Assembly (NCBI GenBank): GCA_964636785.1
Contig: CAZWVK010000062.1
Span: forward strand, 1 to 14,067
DNA from: UBA6776 sp964636785
Lineage (GTDB): Bacteria > Bdellovibrionota > Bdellovibrionia > Bdellovibrionales > UBA1609
DNA: 14,067 nucleotides
Reading direction: 5' to 3'
In this document: piece by piece, positions 7,377-14,067 of the stretch
Numbering within the stretch: position 1 is the stretch's first letter
Layout: every line of letters begins with the position of its first letter
The notes under the pieces: model-generated
The model's input: only the letters and a program-made list of their open reading frames with translations
Databases searched by the model: none
What the model was told of the DNA's origin: nothing
Made by a program: the position numbers and the translations under genes

Positions 7377-7438
7377 TGTTCTACCAGGACGCACCGCATT
7401 AATCAAGTCTTTTTTGCAATTTTAAATGAAGGTTTTCC

Positions 7439-8401
7439 ATGTCCTTAGGGAACCCTCAATTGTCACCACAAAACCGACAAAAAGCGGCAACGATCGTCCA
7501 TAAGTACCTGAAATACTTAGAACAAACCAAAGCCGCCAGTGATATGACCATCAAAAGCTATGCCATTGATCTCGGGCAGTATTTTCAGGCCCCAGAAGCA
7601 TTTAAAGAATTACAGGGCCGTGAATCGAGTGAAGAGATCACTCCACTCCCCTTGAAAGATTTACAGACCTGGGCTCAAAAGCGTTTAACAGGAGCCCAAA
7701 CGGAGTGGTCCAAGCTCCAGCCTTCAAGTCGGCAAAGAAAGCTCTCGACGATGCGATCTTTTTTCTCCTGGGCCTTTCTAGAGGGAGTTTTTGATAAAGA
7801 TCTCGCACTCAAGATCACAAGCGTAAAAGTGCCACAAAAACTCCCCCACTTCCTTTCTCTCGATGAAGTCATCTCTATTTTAAAAGTGGCTAAAGAAGAT
7901 CATGAGCAGCCGCAAGTTCACACTCTGGCACTTTGTCTTTATGGATTGGGCTTAAGAATTTCCGAGGCCTGTCATTTAAAATGGTCCGATCTTGATCTGG
8001 TTGATAGAACCGCTCGCATCTTTGGGAAGGGCCAAAAAGTGCGTGTGATCGCGCTCCCACGCTTTTTGGCGGATCATTTAAAGAGTTTGCCTCAGAGTAC
8101 AGACTATGTTTTTGGCGAAAAGCCCCTTCTAGAGCGCGTCGGATACCAGTGGATACGAAATCTTGGAGCGAAAACAGGCTTAACCCGTCCACTTCATCCT
8201 CATGCCTTAAGGCATTCTTATGCCACTCATCTTTTGAATTCAGGATCTGATCTGCGAGTGATTCAAACTCTTCTGGGACATGAATCTCTTGCAGCAACTC
8301 AAAAATACACTCATGTGAGTCTCAAGCAATTATCTGAGATGATGGAAAATGCCCACCCGCTCTCAGCGTCAACCATGTCCATAAAGAAAAAATCCAGTTA
8401 G
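7439..8401 (+). CDS. Tyrosine recombinase, XerC/XerD-type
   Basis: A 320-residue site-specific recombinase. The N-terminal SAM-like DNA-binding domain (about 18-125) includes the TIKSYAIDLGQYF and STMRSFFSWA helices. The catalytic domain has Arg173 in GLGLRISEA, Lys197 in GKGQK, His255 and Arg258 in HPHALRHSYATHLL, His281 in LLGHES and nucleophile Tyr290 in QKYTHVS. All six expected residues are present. The length is close to XerC/XerD (about 300), consistent with chromosome-dimer resolution at dif, although no dif-like site is visible here. It cannot be assigned to XerC or XerD by eye, and it lacks other integrase neighbours that would suggest a mobile element. ATG 7439 has AAGG upstream. 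A phosphatase gene follows after 9 bases, probably cotranscribed. Confidence 0.9.
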   Translation: MSLGNPQLSPQNRQKAATIVHKYLKYLEQTKAASDMTIKSYAIDLGQYFQAPEAFKELQGRESSEEITPLPLKDLQTWAQKRLTGAQTEWSKLQPSSRQRKLSTMRSFFSWAFLEGVFDKDLALKITSVKVPQKLPHFLSLDEVISILKVAKEDHEQPQVHTLALCLYGLGLRISEACHLKWSDLDLVDRTARIFGKGQKVRVIALPRFLADHLKSLPQSTDYVFGEKPLLERVGYQWIRNLGAKTGLTRPLHPHALRHSYATHLLNSGSDLRVIQTLLGHESLAATQKYTHVSLKQLSEMMENAHPLSASTMSIKKKSS

Positions 8402-8410
8402 AGTTCGTTT

Positions 8411-8956
8411 ATGAAAAGAAAAGCTGTGATTTTTGATCGTGATGGAACACTTATTAAAGACAAAATTTATTTGAATGATCCCAATCAAATTGAATATTTG
8501 CCTGGAATCTTTGATGCGCTAAGAATGCTTCGGGATGCTGGATTTGTTTTCAGCGTAGCGACCAATCAATCTGGAGTCCCACGCGGCAAAGTGGATGTGA
8601 GAAACTTAGATGCCATCCACCGAAAAATTCGAGCCGATTTTGCAAGAGAGGGTATTGATTTTCTCTCTTTTCACTCTGCCCCCTATATGACCAACACCAA
8701 TCATTGGTTCCGAAAACCAAATCCCGGAATGCTGGTAGAAGCGGTGAACTGGTACGGTTTAGATCCCAATCAGTCCTGGATGGTTGGTGATCGAATCACC
8801 GATGTGATGGCTGGTCATAGATGCGGGATGAGAACTGTTTTACTGAAGAACACGGACGAATATAAGCAGGTGAATGAGCATACGGTCGGCGAGCTTCTGC
8901 CGGATATTATTTGCGATCAAGTGATTGATGCGTGTCCGGTTATTTTGAGAGGGTGA
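8411..8956 (+). CDS. HAD-IIIA phosphatase, GmhB/HisB-N-like, lacking the zinc-loop cysteines
   Basis: A 181-residue phosphatase of the GmhB/HisB-N type. The catalytic motif I is FDRDGTL with Asp9 and Asp11, motif II is TNQSG (51-55), motif III Lys102 lies in RKPNPGM (101-107), and motif IV is GDRITD (126-131). GmhB removes the 7-phosphate of heptose bisphosphate in ADP-heptose synthesis for LPS. Typical GmhB and HisB-N have a structural zinc loop (C-x-H...C-x-C) before the RKPxPGM motif. Here that stretch reads HSAPYMTNTNHWF, with no Cys. The catalytic residues remain, so activity is likely but the assignment to heptose is less safe. The Shine-Dalgarno is weak. The gene lies 9 bases after xer, with no other LPS genes near. 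Confidence 0.8.
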   Translation: MKRKAVIFDRDGTLIKDKIYLNDPNQIEYLPGIFDALRMLRDAGFVFSVATNQSGVPRGKVDVRNLDAIHRKIRADFAREGIDFLSFHSAPYMTNTNHWFRKPNPGMLVEAVNWYGLDPNQSWMVGDRITDVMAGHRCGMRTVLLKNTDEYKQVNEHTVGELLPDIICDQVIDACPVILRG

Positions 8957-9010
8957 TGACACGACCCTTCGACGTTTGTCTCAATTTGATACAAATCCAG
9001 TTTCCTTGAT

Positions 9011-9038
9011 TCAATTTCCAGCAAAGAGCTTCCGATAA
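9011..9038 (+). promoter_or_regulatory. FliA/sigma-28-like promoter candidate before the FecR gene
   Basis: TCAA (9011-9014), 16 bases, then TCCGATAA (9031-9038). The second box matches 7 of 8 of the sigma-28 -10 GCCGATAA, and the spacing is one more than the TAAA-N15 form. A start near 9045 would leave a short leader of about 30 bases to ATG 9076. The AT-rich GATAATATATA could instead serve sigma-70, but I find no well-spaced -35. Confidence 0.45.
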
Positions 9039-9075
9039 TATATAGAGTCAGACCGTTTATTGGGAAGGATAGAAA

Positions 9076-10071
9076 ATGAAAGTTTTCATCGCTTTGTTAT
9101 TACTCGTCTCTTTTGGAACTATCAATGAAGCTGCATTTGCAGCTGGAGCCCATGGGGTCTTTCGAGTTGTTAAAGGAAAGGTATCCGTAAAATCCGCGCA
9201 GAGTGGACAAGTCGTTCGCGCTCGGCTTGGATCAAAGGTTCTTCCAGGCGATGTGATTTCAACAGAGAAAGATTCACGAGCCAAAATCGTTATGGTCGAC
9301 AATAACGAAATCAATATCTCACCTGAGTCTGAAATCAAAATTGAAAAATATGAGTTTGATCCCAATCAGGGTAAAAAAGATGTTTTGCTAAATGTGATTT
9401 ATGGAAAAGTAAGATCTAAGGTCGAACAAAAATATGATGGCCGAACTTCGAAGTTCCAAGTCAAAACTCCCTCTGCCATTGCCGGTGTTCGAGGAACTGA
9501 TTTCATCACTGGATACACACCCGCCACCTCTACATCTCAAGTGATCACATTTGAAGGACGTGTTGAGTTTGGATCCGTCGGAGTCAATGGACAGATGATC
9601 AACCCAGTTGAGATCGTACCTGGACAGATGGCTGAGATTTCAAAAGGTGGAGAGCGACCCGTTCCACAAAGTATCCCGCAGGATAACTTAAAACAAATGG
9701 ATTCAGAAACGAATGCTGAAACCGCAGACAATAGCACACAACCACAGACCCAACCTGATCAACAAGCCGTTGCCGAAAAAGAGCCAGCTAAACAAGAACC
9801 ACAGGAGAAGAAACCTGACGCTCCAAAGGCCGATGCGGGATCATCAAACGCATCGAATCGTCAGCCCTCTGCCGTTCCCCCTCGAGCCGAGGGTGGAATG
9901 ATTCAAAATGGCGACCTTCCCTCTTCTCCTGGCGGCGGACCAAAGCTTCCGGACTTGCCACCACCAATGATTGGACCGGTGACGCCAGGTCTTGATTCGA
10001 CCTGTGGCCAGGCCTGTCGCGATATCATTCAACAAGGCAATACAACACTTAAGATCACAGTTCAGCAGTAG
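9076..10071 (+). CDS. Secreted FecR-domain protein with proline/glutamine-rich tail
   Basis: A 331-residue protein. Residues 1-22 are a Sec signal peptide (hydrophobic core FIALLLLVSF, cleavage near AFA-A). A FecR domain follows (about 27-190): LGSKVLPGDVISTEKDSRAKIVM, EINISPESEIKIE, and the hallmark FQVKTPSAIAGVRGTDF. In classical FecR this domain is the periplasmic part of an anti-sigma factor, but here there is no N-terminal membrane-spanning regulator segment, so it is a stand-alone exported protein of the kind linked to envelope or peptidoglycan-associated structures. Residues 200-305 are low-complexity (P, Q, E, K, G). The C-terminus has a Cys310/Cys314 pair that could form a disulfide. 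AAGGA precedes ATG 9076. It is followed after 106 bases by the TPR/barrel gene, with no terminator seen between them. Confidence 0.88.
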   Translation: MKVFIALLLLVSFGTINEAAFAAGAHGVFRVVKGKVSVKSAQSGQVVRARLGSKVLPGDVISTEKDSRAKIVMVDNNEINISPESEIKIEKYEFDPNQGKKDVLLNVIYGKVRSKVEQKYDGRTSKFQVKTPSAIAGVRGTDFITGYTPATSTSQVITFEGRVEFGSVGVNGQMINPVEIVPGQMAEISKGGERPVPQSIPQDNLKQMDSETNAETADNSTQPQTQPDQQAVAEKEPAKQEPQEKKPDAPKADAGSSNASNRQPSAVPPRAEGGMIQNGDLPSSPGGGPKLPDLPPPMIGPVTPGLDSTCGQACRDIIQQGNTTLKITVQQ

Positions 10072-10177
10072 CTTGAGATAGCTTAAAGTCTGGGTGACGC
10101 AAACTCTTGGGTTCTCCTAATGAGTGGGATCATTTATTCTATTTTAAATAAAAATAAATCATCTCGGAGAAACACCT

Positions 10178-12235
10178 ATGAGCTTTGTTTCAGTCGCGTT
10201 GCTTGCGTCAATTGTACTTGGACCCCATGCTCTCAGTGAGGAACTTGCCAATGAGGGACGAACGGCAGATTCAAGATACGTGATTGTCTATGGATCGACC
10301 GCCTGGAACACTTCACCAACAAAGATCAATTCCGCATTCTTAGTCATTCGCGATAAAATTTCGAAAAAGCTCATACAAGTTCAGCTCGAGGAAACGGCAC
10401 CCGACTCTTCTGAATTTCGTGGAAGTTTTCATTTTAAACTGGCGGATCAAAGCTCTATCCAGCCGCAGGTTTATATCCCACCTCAATCTTTAAGAAATCA
10501 AATGGATCAATTCTATCAGCTGATCCTCAACGGCAAAGTTGCTAGAAAGCCAACCATCATTAAACGCACCAAAGAAGAAAGCATTATTGATGTCTACGAC
10601 ACTGTCGAACAGGCACAAAGAGCCTGGGAGGTCTTTCAAGAGTCACAGGCCATTCGTGCTAAAGCAAAAATACCAGATACGCCAGCAATACCACAGCAAC
10701 CGAATGTTCTCGCCGATGCCAAAGAGTTAGAGGCCAAGCGGGAATTGGATAAAGAACAAGAGCGAATTCGACTAGAGCAAATTGAAAAGCAAAAATTGCA
10801 GGAACGTATTGAAGCCGAAAAAAGATTAAACGAGGCCGAAAAGCAAAAGCGCATTCGGCAGGCTCAGAAACTTTCGGAAGAAGGGATGAGAGCTTATGAC
10901 GGTGGGAACTACACTTTGGCTGAAGAAAAGTTTCGACAAAGCTCTGAGCTCGATCCAAACAATAAGGAGTTTTTCTATAAATATGGAGTGAGCCTTTATA
11001 AGAATGAAAAACTCAATGAAGCTTTGGTTGTTTTCAACTTAGCGCCAGTCCAAAAACACCTTCAAGATGAAAAGGATTATTATATTGGCCTTAGCCATTT
11101 TAAATTGAATGAAAATCGTCGAGCGCTCGCACAGTTTAGAAAAGTTTCTGAATCTGGGGACCCAGTGCTCTCACCTTCCTCTCATTTTTACACTGGAGTG
11201 ATTCACTTCAATCAAGAGGAATTTGATGAGTCCAAAGTCGCTTTTGAAACAGTGATCGATACATCTAAGGATCCAAAACTGGATGAGCGGGCTGAAGAGT
11301 ATATTGAAGCCATTGCACGCGCTCAAACCCTGGCGAAAATGCGCGAGAAAAAATGGTTTCTAACGGGAACAGCGGGGCTTATGTATGATTCGAATGTTCT
11401 CTTAGCTCCAGATCTTCAAACCGCACAAGGAGTCAGCAATGAGGAGGGGGATGTGCGTTTGGTGACTGTTGGAGACGTTGTTTATAAAGCTTATCTGAGC
11501 GAGAAATCCAGTTTTGATATCAATGCCAATGCGAACTTAACCAATTCTTCAAAAAATGATCTCGCCTATGCAGACCCTTGGCTTTACTCGCTGAGCACAC
11601 CTTACTCTTATCAATGGAGTGGAACGAAACCAGGGAAACTGACTTTTACACCTGGCTATGAAACTCTATTTATGGCTGAAAACGGAAATTCAGAAAAGAA
11701 AAACATCCTAAATTCCCTTCTTGGAAAAGTGGGCTATTTGACATCACAAAGCCAATCTTGGTTCTCCAACTACACATTTGAATATCGCATGGATGATTTC
11801 TCAATTGCGAGCTCTATCGGTGATAATGATTTAGATGCCAATCGCATCACTTTAGGGACGACTCAAACCGCACTTCTTGGATCTAGAAAAAAAGAGGCTT
11901 TAGCTGGAACTTTAAGAGTTGCAAGAAATGAGGCCAAAGGAAAGAATCGCACCTATAACCGCTATGAGGTGGGAATTACTTTCGCAAAGCCCGTTTGGAG
12001 AACCAGTTCGTGGGCCACTTCCCTTGGCTATTACTTTTTAGAATTTCCTGATTCAGACACCAATAGAAAGGACAACAATGTAACTCTCACCTCGGCCCTA
12101 GCGAAACCGATTCGCGATTGGTTTACTTGGGGTGTAACCGGAAGTTTTACAAATAACGTATCTACAGAGTCGAGTCAGTTTAGCTATACACGCTACACCA
12201 TTATGACCACTGCAACATTCAATACAGCGTTCTAA
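10178..12235 (+). CDS. TPR protein with C-terminal outer-membrane beta-barrel (Slam/DUF560-like layout)
   Basis: A 685-residue protein. A short signal peptide (1-20, ending near ALSEE) is followed by a beta-rich domain (about 32-130), a charged coiled coil (about 178-236, rich in E, K, R and Q), TPR repeats (about 232-385, including EEGMRAYDGGNYTLAEEKF and EEFDESKVAFETVI), and from residue 393 a run of alternating strands starting TGTAGLMYDSNVLLAP and ending with a terminal Phe. A terminal aromatic is the usual BAM signal of outer-membrane barrels. Periplasmic TPRs plus a barrel of about 290 residues, with a DSNV-type first strand, resemble the surface lipoprotein assembly modifier (DUF560) family; that is inference. 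GGAG precedes ATG 10178. Its stop codon touches a large inverted repeat. It is probably functionally linked with the upstream FecR protein. Confidence 0.85.
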   Translation: MSFVSVALLASIVLGPHALSEELANEGRTADSRYVIVYGSTAWNTSPTKINSAFLVIRDKISKKLIQVQLEETAPDSSEFRGSFHFKLADQSSIQPQVYIPPQSLRNQMDQFYQLILNGKVARKPTIIKRTKEESIIDVYDTVEQAQRAWEVFQESQAIRAKAKIPDTPAIPQQPNVLADAKELEAKRELDKEQERIRLEQIEKQKLQERIEAEKRLNEAEKQKRIRQAQKLSEEGMRAYDGGNYTLAEEKFRQSSELDPNNKEFFYKYGVSLYKNEKLNEALVVFNLAPVQKHLQDEKDYYIGLSHFKLNENRRALAQFRKVSESGDPVLSPSSHFYTGVIHFNQEEFDESKVAFETVIDTSKDPKLDERAEEYIEAIARAQTLAKMREKKWFLTGTAGLMYDSNVLLAPDLQTAQGVSNEEGDVRLVTVGDVVYKAYLSEKSSFDINANANLTNSSKNDLAYADPWLYSLSTPYSYQWSGTKPGKLTFTPGYETLFMAENGNSEKKNILNSLLGKVGYLTSQSQSWFSNYTFEYRMDDFSIASSIGDNDLDANRITLGTTQTALLGSRKKEALAGTLRVARNEAKGKNRTYNRYEVGITFAKPVWRTSSWATSLGYYFLEFPDSDTNRKDNNVTLTSALAKPIRDWFTWGVTGSFTNNVSTESSQFSYTRYTIMTTATFNTAF

Positions 12236-12327
12236 GGTTCCAGCTTCTTTTTTTTAACTCATGTGCGTCGAACAGATTTAATCGATCTGTTCGACGCACA
12301 TGAGTTAAAAAAAAGAAGCTGGAACCT
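12235..12327. repeat. Near-palindrome: 43-bp perfect inverted repeat, 7-base loop
   Basis: Arms 12235-12277 and 12285-12327 are exact reverse complements. The loop is TTAATCG (12278-12284). The left arm starts on the last base of the barrel gene's TAA, and the right arm ends inside the recO stop codon (12326-12328), so the repeat fills the entire intergenic space. Each arm contains a run of eight T (or A) flanked by AGCTTC (GAAGCT). It lacks a U-run after the hairpin on either strand, so it is not a textbook terminator, although it must fold strongly in any read-through RNA. Confidence 0.95.
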
Positions 12328-12913
12328 ACAGAAGCTCTTGAGTGAAGTGATCGAGCTGGTTCTGAAGGGAGCGCATCTGCTCCCGTGGAATTTTCAACTG
12401 ACCGCAGTCCTTAAGCGATGTACTCACCAAGGGAGCAAGTTCATCGATGTGTTCAAGGACACCCTGGGAGTAAAGAAGTTTGGCTTGAAACTGAAGCTTC
12501 AATTCCTGAGGAGAGTCACACTTTTCGCAGGCCGACAAAGCATGACCTAAAAGATCAAATACTTCCTTAGCACCGACCGATCCACTGCGCGTGAGTCTAT
12601 TGACAAGAGTTAAAAATGAAAGAGCCATTGAAAGCCGATCATAATCGGCTCTAAGTCCATGAAAGTCTCGAATCATTTTTGCTTCAAGCAAGATATAAAG
12701 TGGCTCCCCTTCCGAAGCCGATTTTGTCTCTTTATAAAGAACGTCTAAATAATGAGTCGGCTCAAGCATTCCACCGCCGAAGCGCTTTTTACTTTTGAGT
12801 GCACCTTTAGCAAGAAAGTGCAGTCGATTTCCGTTTGAATCCAGGGTTTGGAGCAAGAGATCGGATTCACCATGCTTAATCGATTTTAAAATAATGACCC
12901 GAGCCTTATGCAT
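12326..12913 (-). CDS. recO: DNA repair protein RecO
   Basis: A 195-residue protein, shorter than usual RecO (about 240). The N-terminal OB-fold region (1-80) has ARVIILKSIKHGESDLLLQTLD and FLAKGALKSKKRFGGGMLEPTHYLDV, close to the RecO signature KGAR...LEPF. The helical C-terminal part has ELKLQFQAKLLYSQGVLEHIDELAPLV in the place where many RecO proteins carry a zinc-binding Cys cluster; here those Cys are absent, as in some RecO lineages. RecO acts with RecF and RecR in RecA loading on SSB-coated gaps. ATG 12913 has GGAG upstream, and mgtE ends 18 bases before it, so mgtE-recO is probably one transcript. The stop codon overlaps the right arm of the inverted repeat. Confidence 0.8.
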   Translation of the reverse strand: MHKARVIILKSIKHGESDLLLQTLDSNGNRLHFLAKGALKSKKRFGGGMLEPTHYLDVLYKETKSASEGEPLYILLEAKMIRDFHGLRADYDRLSMALSFLTLVNRLTRSGSVGAKEVFDLLGHALSACEKCDSPQELKLQFQAKLLYSQGVLEHIDELAPLVSTSLKDCGQLKIPREQMRSLQNQLDHFTQELL

Positions 12914-12931
12914 TCACACACTCCACTTTTA

Positions 12932-13987
12932 TCACCACAGAAAGTGATACAAGATCAGTAAAATGACCACCGTTGATATGTCGGCTAGGGTGGTAAACAA
13001 AGGCACTGATCCAATGGTCGGGTCAATCCCGATGCGGTGTAAAGTCAGCGGAATGCCACTTCCAAGCAGAACCGCCACGACAACCGAAAAAACTGTGGCG
13101 GAAGCCATATATCCAGACAGAAGAAAGTCATTAAATAAGAGAAATCCCACACCAAAAACGGCTCCTGCCAGGAGAAGGCCTAGAATCAATCCAATACTCA
13201 GCTCCGTGAGCAAATAATTTCCGGCCTTTTTAAACTCGACCCGTCCACTTCGCACATGACCAACCGAAACAGCTGCAGCCTGTCCACCCGTTGTCGCTCC
13301 TACGGAAAGCAAAAGTGGGATCAGTGAGGCAAGATAAAGAATCGATGAGATGGGTTCATTCAAACTTCTCATAGAAAAGATAATCAAAAAGCAGGTGATC
13401 CCGCCTAAGAAAGACAAAAACACCCAAGGAATTCGCGCTTTAATATGGTCAAGAATAGACTCTTCCACTCCCCAACCCGCTCGTCCCATAGCTAGGAAAT
13501 CTTCTTCGGCTTCTTCTTTAATAACATCGATCACGTCATCCACTGTGATCACGCCCACCAAGTGATTGTTCCCATCGACCACTGGAATCGCAAGAAAATC
13601 ATAGCGCTCGACCGTGCTTGCAACTTCTTCTTGATGAGTGTTGACGTGAACGGAAATCACATCTTTATGCATGAGTTCTTTTAAAACCGTACTTTTCTGC
13701 GACAAGAGCAATTGCTTGAGACTTACAACTCCCACCAGTTGCCCATGATCGTTGATCACATAGAGGTAAAACGAAACCTTCCCCTGATCCCCTTCCGTTT
13801 GAATCGACTTCACTGCCTCTTCAACACTTAGGTTCTGATTGATCGCGAGGTAATCTGAACTCATTAGCCCACCCGCAGAGTCCTCTGGATAACCCATAAG
13901 ACCGGCGACCTCTTCCGAGTCCTTTCTGACCATGGAGGAAAGAAATTCTTTAGACTCTTCCTCGGGTAGAATTCCAAGTAAGTCTGC
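12932..13987 (-). CDS. mgtE: MgtE-type magnesium channel, 5'-truncated
   Basis: The minus-strand frame is open from at least 13987. The first ATG (13933) is internal, because upstream codons still read the MgtE N-domain (ADLLGILPEEESKEFLSSM). Visible: the end of the N-domain, YPEDSAGGLMSSDY, two CBS domains (about LVGVVSLKQLL and LVGVITVDDVIDVI) that sense cytosolic Mg2+, and five membrane helices. The usual GGNxGxQ selectivity-region motif reads GATTGGQ here, so the Asn is replaced, while the Asp in FTTLADIST is kept. It transports Mg2+ (or Co2+) across the inner membrane. The 5' end is lost at the right edge, where an inverted copy of the gene's own interior begins near 13983 and brings an in-frame stop (14009-14011). 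About 100-130 N-terminal residues are missing. Confidence 0.88.
   Translation of the reverse strand, partial: ADLLGILPEEESKEFLSSMVRKDSEEVAGLMGYPEDSAGGLMSSDYLAINQNLSVEEAVKSIQTEGDQGKVSFYLYVINDHGQLVGVVSLKQLLLSQKSTVLKELMHKDVISVHVNTHQEEVASTVERYDFLAIPVVDGNNHLVGVITVDDVIDVIKEEAEEDFLAMGRAGWGVEESILDHIKARIPWVFLSFLGGITCFLIIFSMRSLNEPISSILYLASLIPLLLSVGATTGGQAAAVSVGHVRSGRVEFKKAGNYLLTELSIGLILGLLLAGAVFGVGFLLFNDFLLSGYMASATVFSVVVAVLLGSGIPLTLHRIGIDPTIGSVPLFTTLADISTVVILLILYHFLW
13795..13879 (-). repeat. Inner copy of an 85-bp inverted duplication in mgtE
   Basis: This segment is the natural mgtE sequence, coding SAGGLMSSDYLAINQNLSVE and onward. It matches 13983-14067 in inverted orientation, base i pairing with base 27862 minus i, with 2 mismatches in 85. 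Confidence 0.95.
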
Positions 13988-14067
13988 GGGTGGGCTAAAG
14001 AGTTCAGATTACCTCGCGATCAATCAGAACCTAAGTGTTGAAGAGGCAGTGAATTCGATTCAAACGG
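13983..14067 (+). repeat. Outer inverted copy of mgtE interior, at the window edge
   Basis: The last 85 bases repeat 13795-13879 in reverse complement. The mismatches are at 13999 and 14054, and both change the amino acid (Met to Lys, Lys to Asn in the mgtE frame). The junction has a few bases of microhomology. The copy interrupts mgtE where its real N-terminal coding part should continue, so it is probably a fold-back chimera at a contig end; a genuine inverted duplication is less likely. Confidence 0.9.

Noticed and set aside
7286..7399. Upstream extension of the sigma-54 activator to ATG 7399
   Set aside because: It would add 38 residues of non-domain sequence across the palindromic operator; ATG 7285 has a proper AGGGG site.
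7439..8401. Integrase of a mobile element
   Set aside because: No attachment repeats, excisionase, phage or cargo genes are nearby; the length and motifs fit a housekeeping Xer recombinase.
12235..12327. The inverted repeat as an ordinary bidirectional terminator
   Set aside because: The T-runs are inside the arms, not after the stem, and no smaller hairpin directly precedes them; kept as a repeat of unknown role.
12263..12550. Plus-strand ORF of 95 codons starting in the right part of the palindrome
   Set aside because: It is antisense to recO, begins inside the inverted repeat and has no good ribosome site or recognisable domain.
12932..13933. Complete 333-residue mgtE starting at ATG 13933
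   Set aside because: Codons upstream of 13933 continue the MgtE N-domain, so this ATG is internal and the gene is truncated by the edge duplication.

Overview
The window reads as a chromosomal fragment of a motile Gram-negative bacterium. Supporting features are a flagellin, an outer-membrane barrel protein ending in Phe, periplasmic signal peptides and a sigma-54 activator. The gene style (lysine-rich H1-like protein with an acidic tail, FecR-domain protein beside a TPR/barrel protein, FliA-like promoter boxes, small Cys protein) is most reminiscent of Bdellovibrionota or other former deltaproteobacteria. That placement is inference, not demonstrated. I see no tRNA, rRNA, CRISPR array, transposase or prophage.

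Layout. 1-322: 3' part of a transglutaminase-like cysteine peptidase gene, cut by the left edge, converging on and overlapping clpB (300-2885, minus). 2973-4172: a small four-Cys protein and a membrane-anchored alpha/beta hydrolase, divergent from clpB. 4173-4525: a long, structured leader region with a 7-codon micro-ORF preceding a short flagellin (4526-5359) and its terminator. 5529-6140: a histone-H1-like protein with a strongly basic N-terminal part and an acidic tail. It converges, across a strong bidirectional terminator (6197-6227), on a receiver-less sigma-54 enhancer-binding protein (6230-7285, minus). A perfect operator-like palindrome (7358-7376) lies between that activator and a divergent Xer-type tyrosine recombinase (7439-8401), which is followed closely by a GmhB-like HAD phosphatase (8411-8956).

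9076-12235: a secreted FecR-domain protein and a TPR plus beta-barrel outer-membrane protein, preceded by a good FliA/sigma-28-like promoter candidate. This pair is the most system-like part of the window. Its two-domain (TPR, then about 290-residue barrel) layout resembles Slam-type translocons and may act with the FecR protein. 12235-12327: a 43-bp-arm perfect inverted repeat fills exactly the space between the stop codons of the barrel gene and the convergent recO. 12326-13987: recO and an mgtE-type Mg2+ channel gene on the minus strand. The mgtE 5' end is replaced at the right edge by an 85-bp inverted copy of its own interior, most simply a contig-end chimera.

How the genes fit together: most are housekeeping (ClpB, RecO, Xer, MgtE). 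The flagellin, the sigma-54 activator and the sigma-28-like promoter before fecR suggest that motility or envelope regulation may connect 4.2-12.2 kb, but no gene-to-gene regulation is proven by sequence alone.
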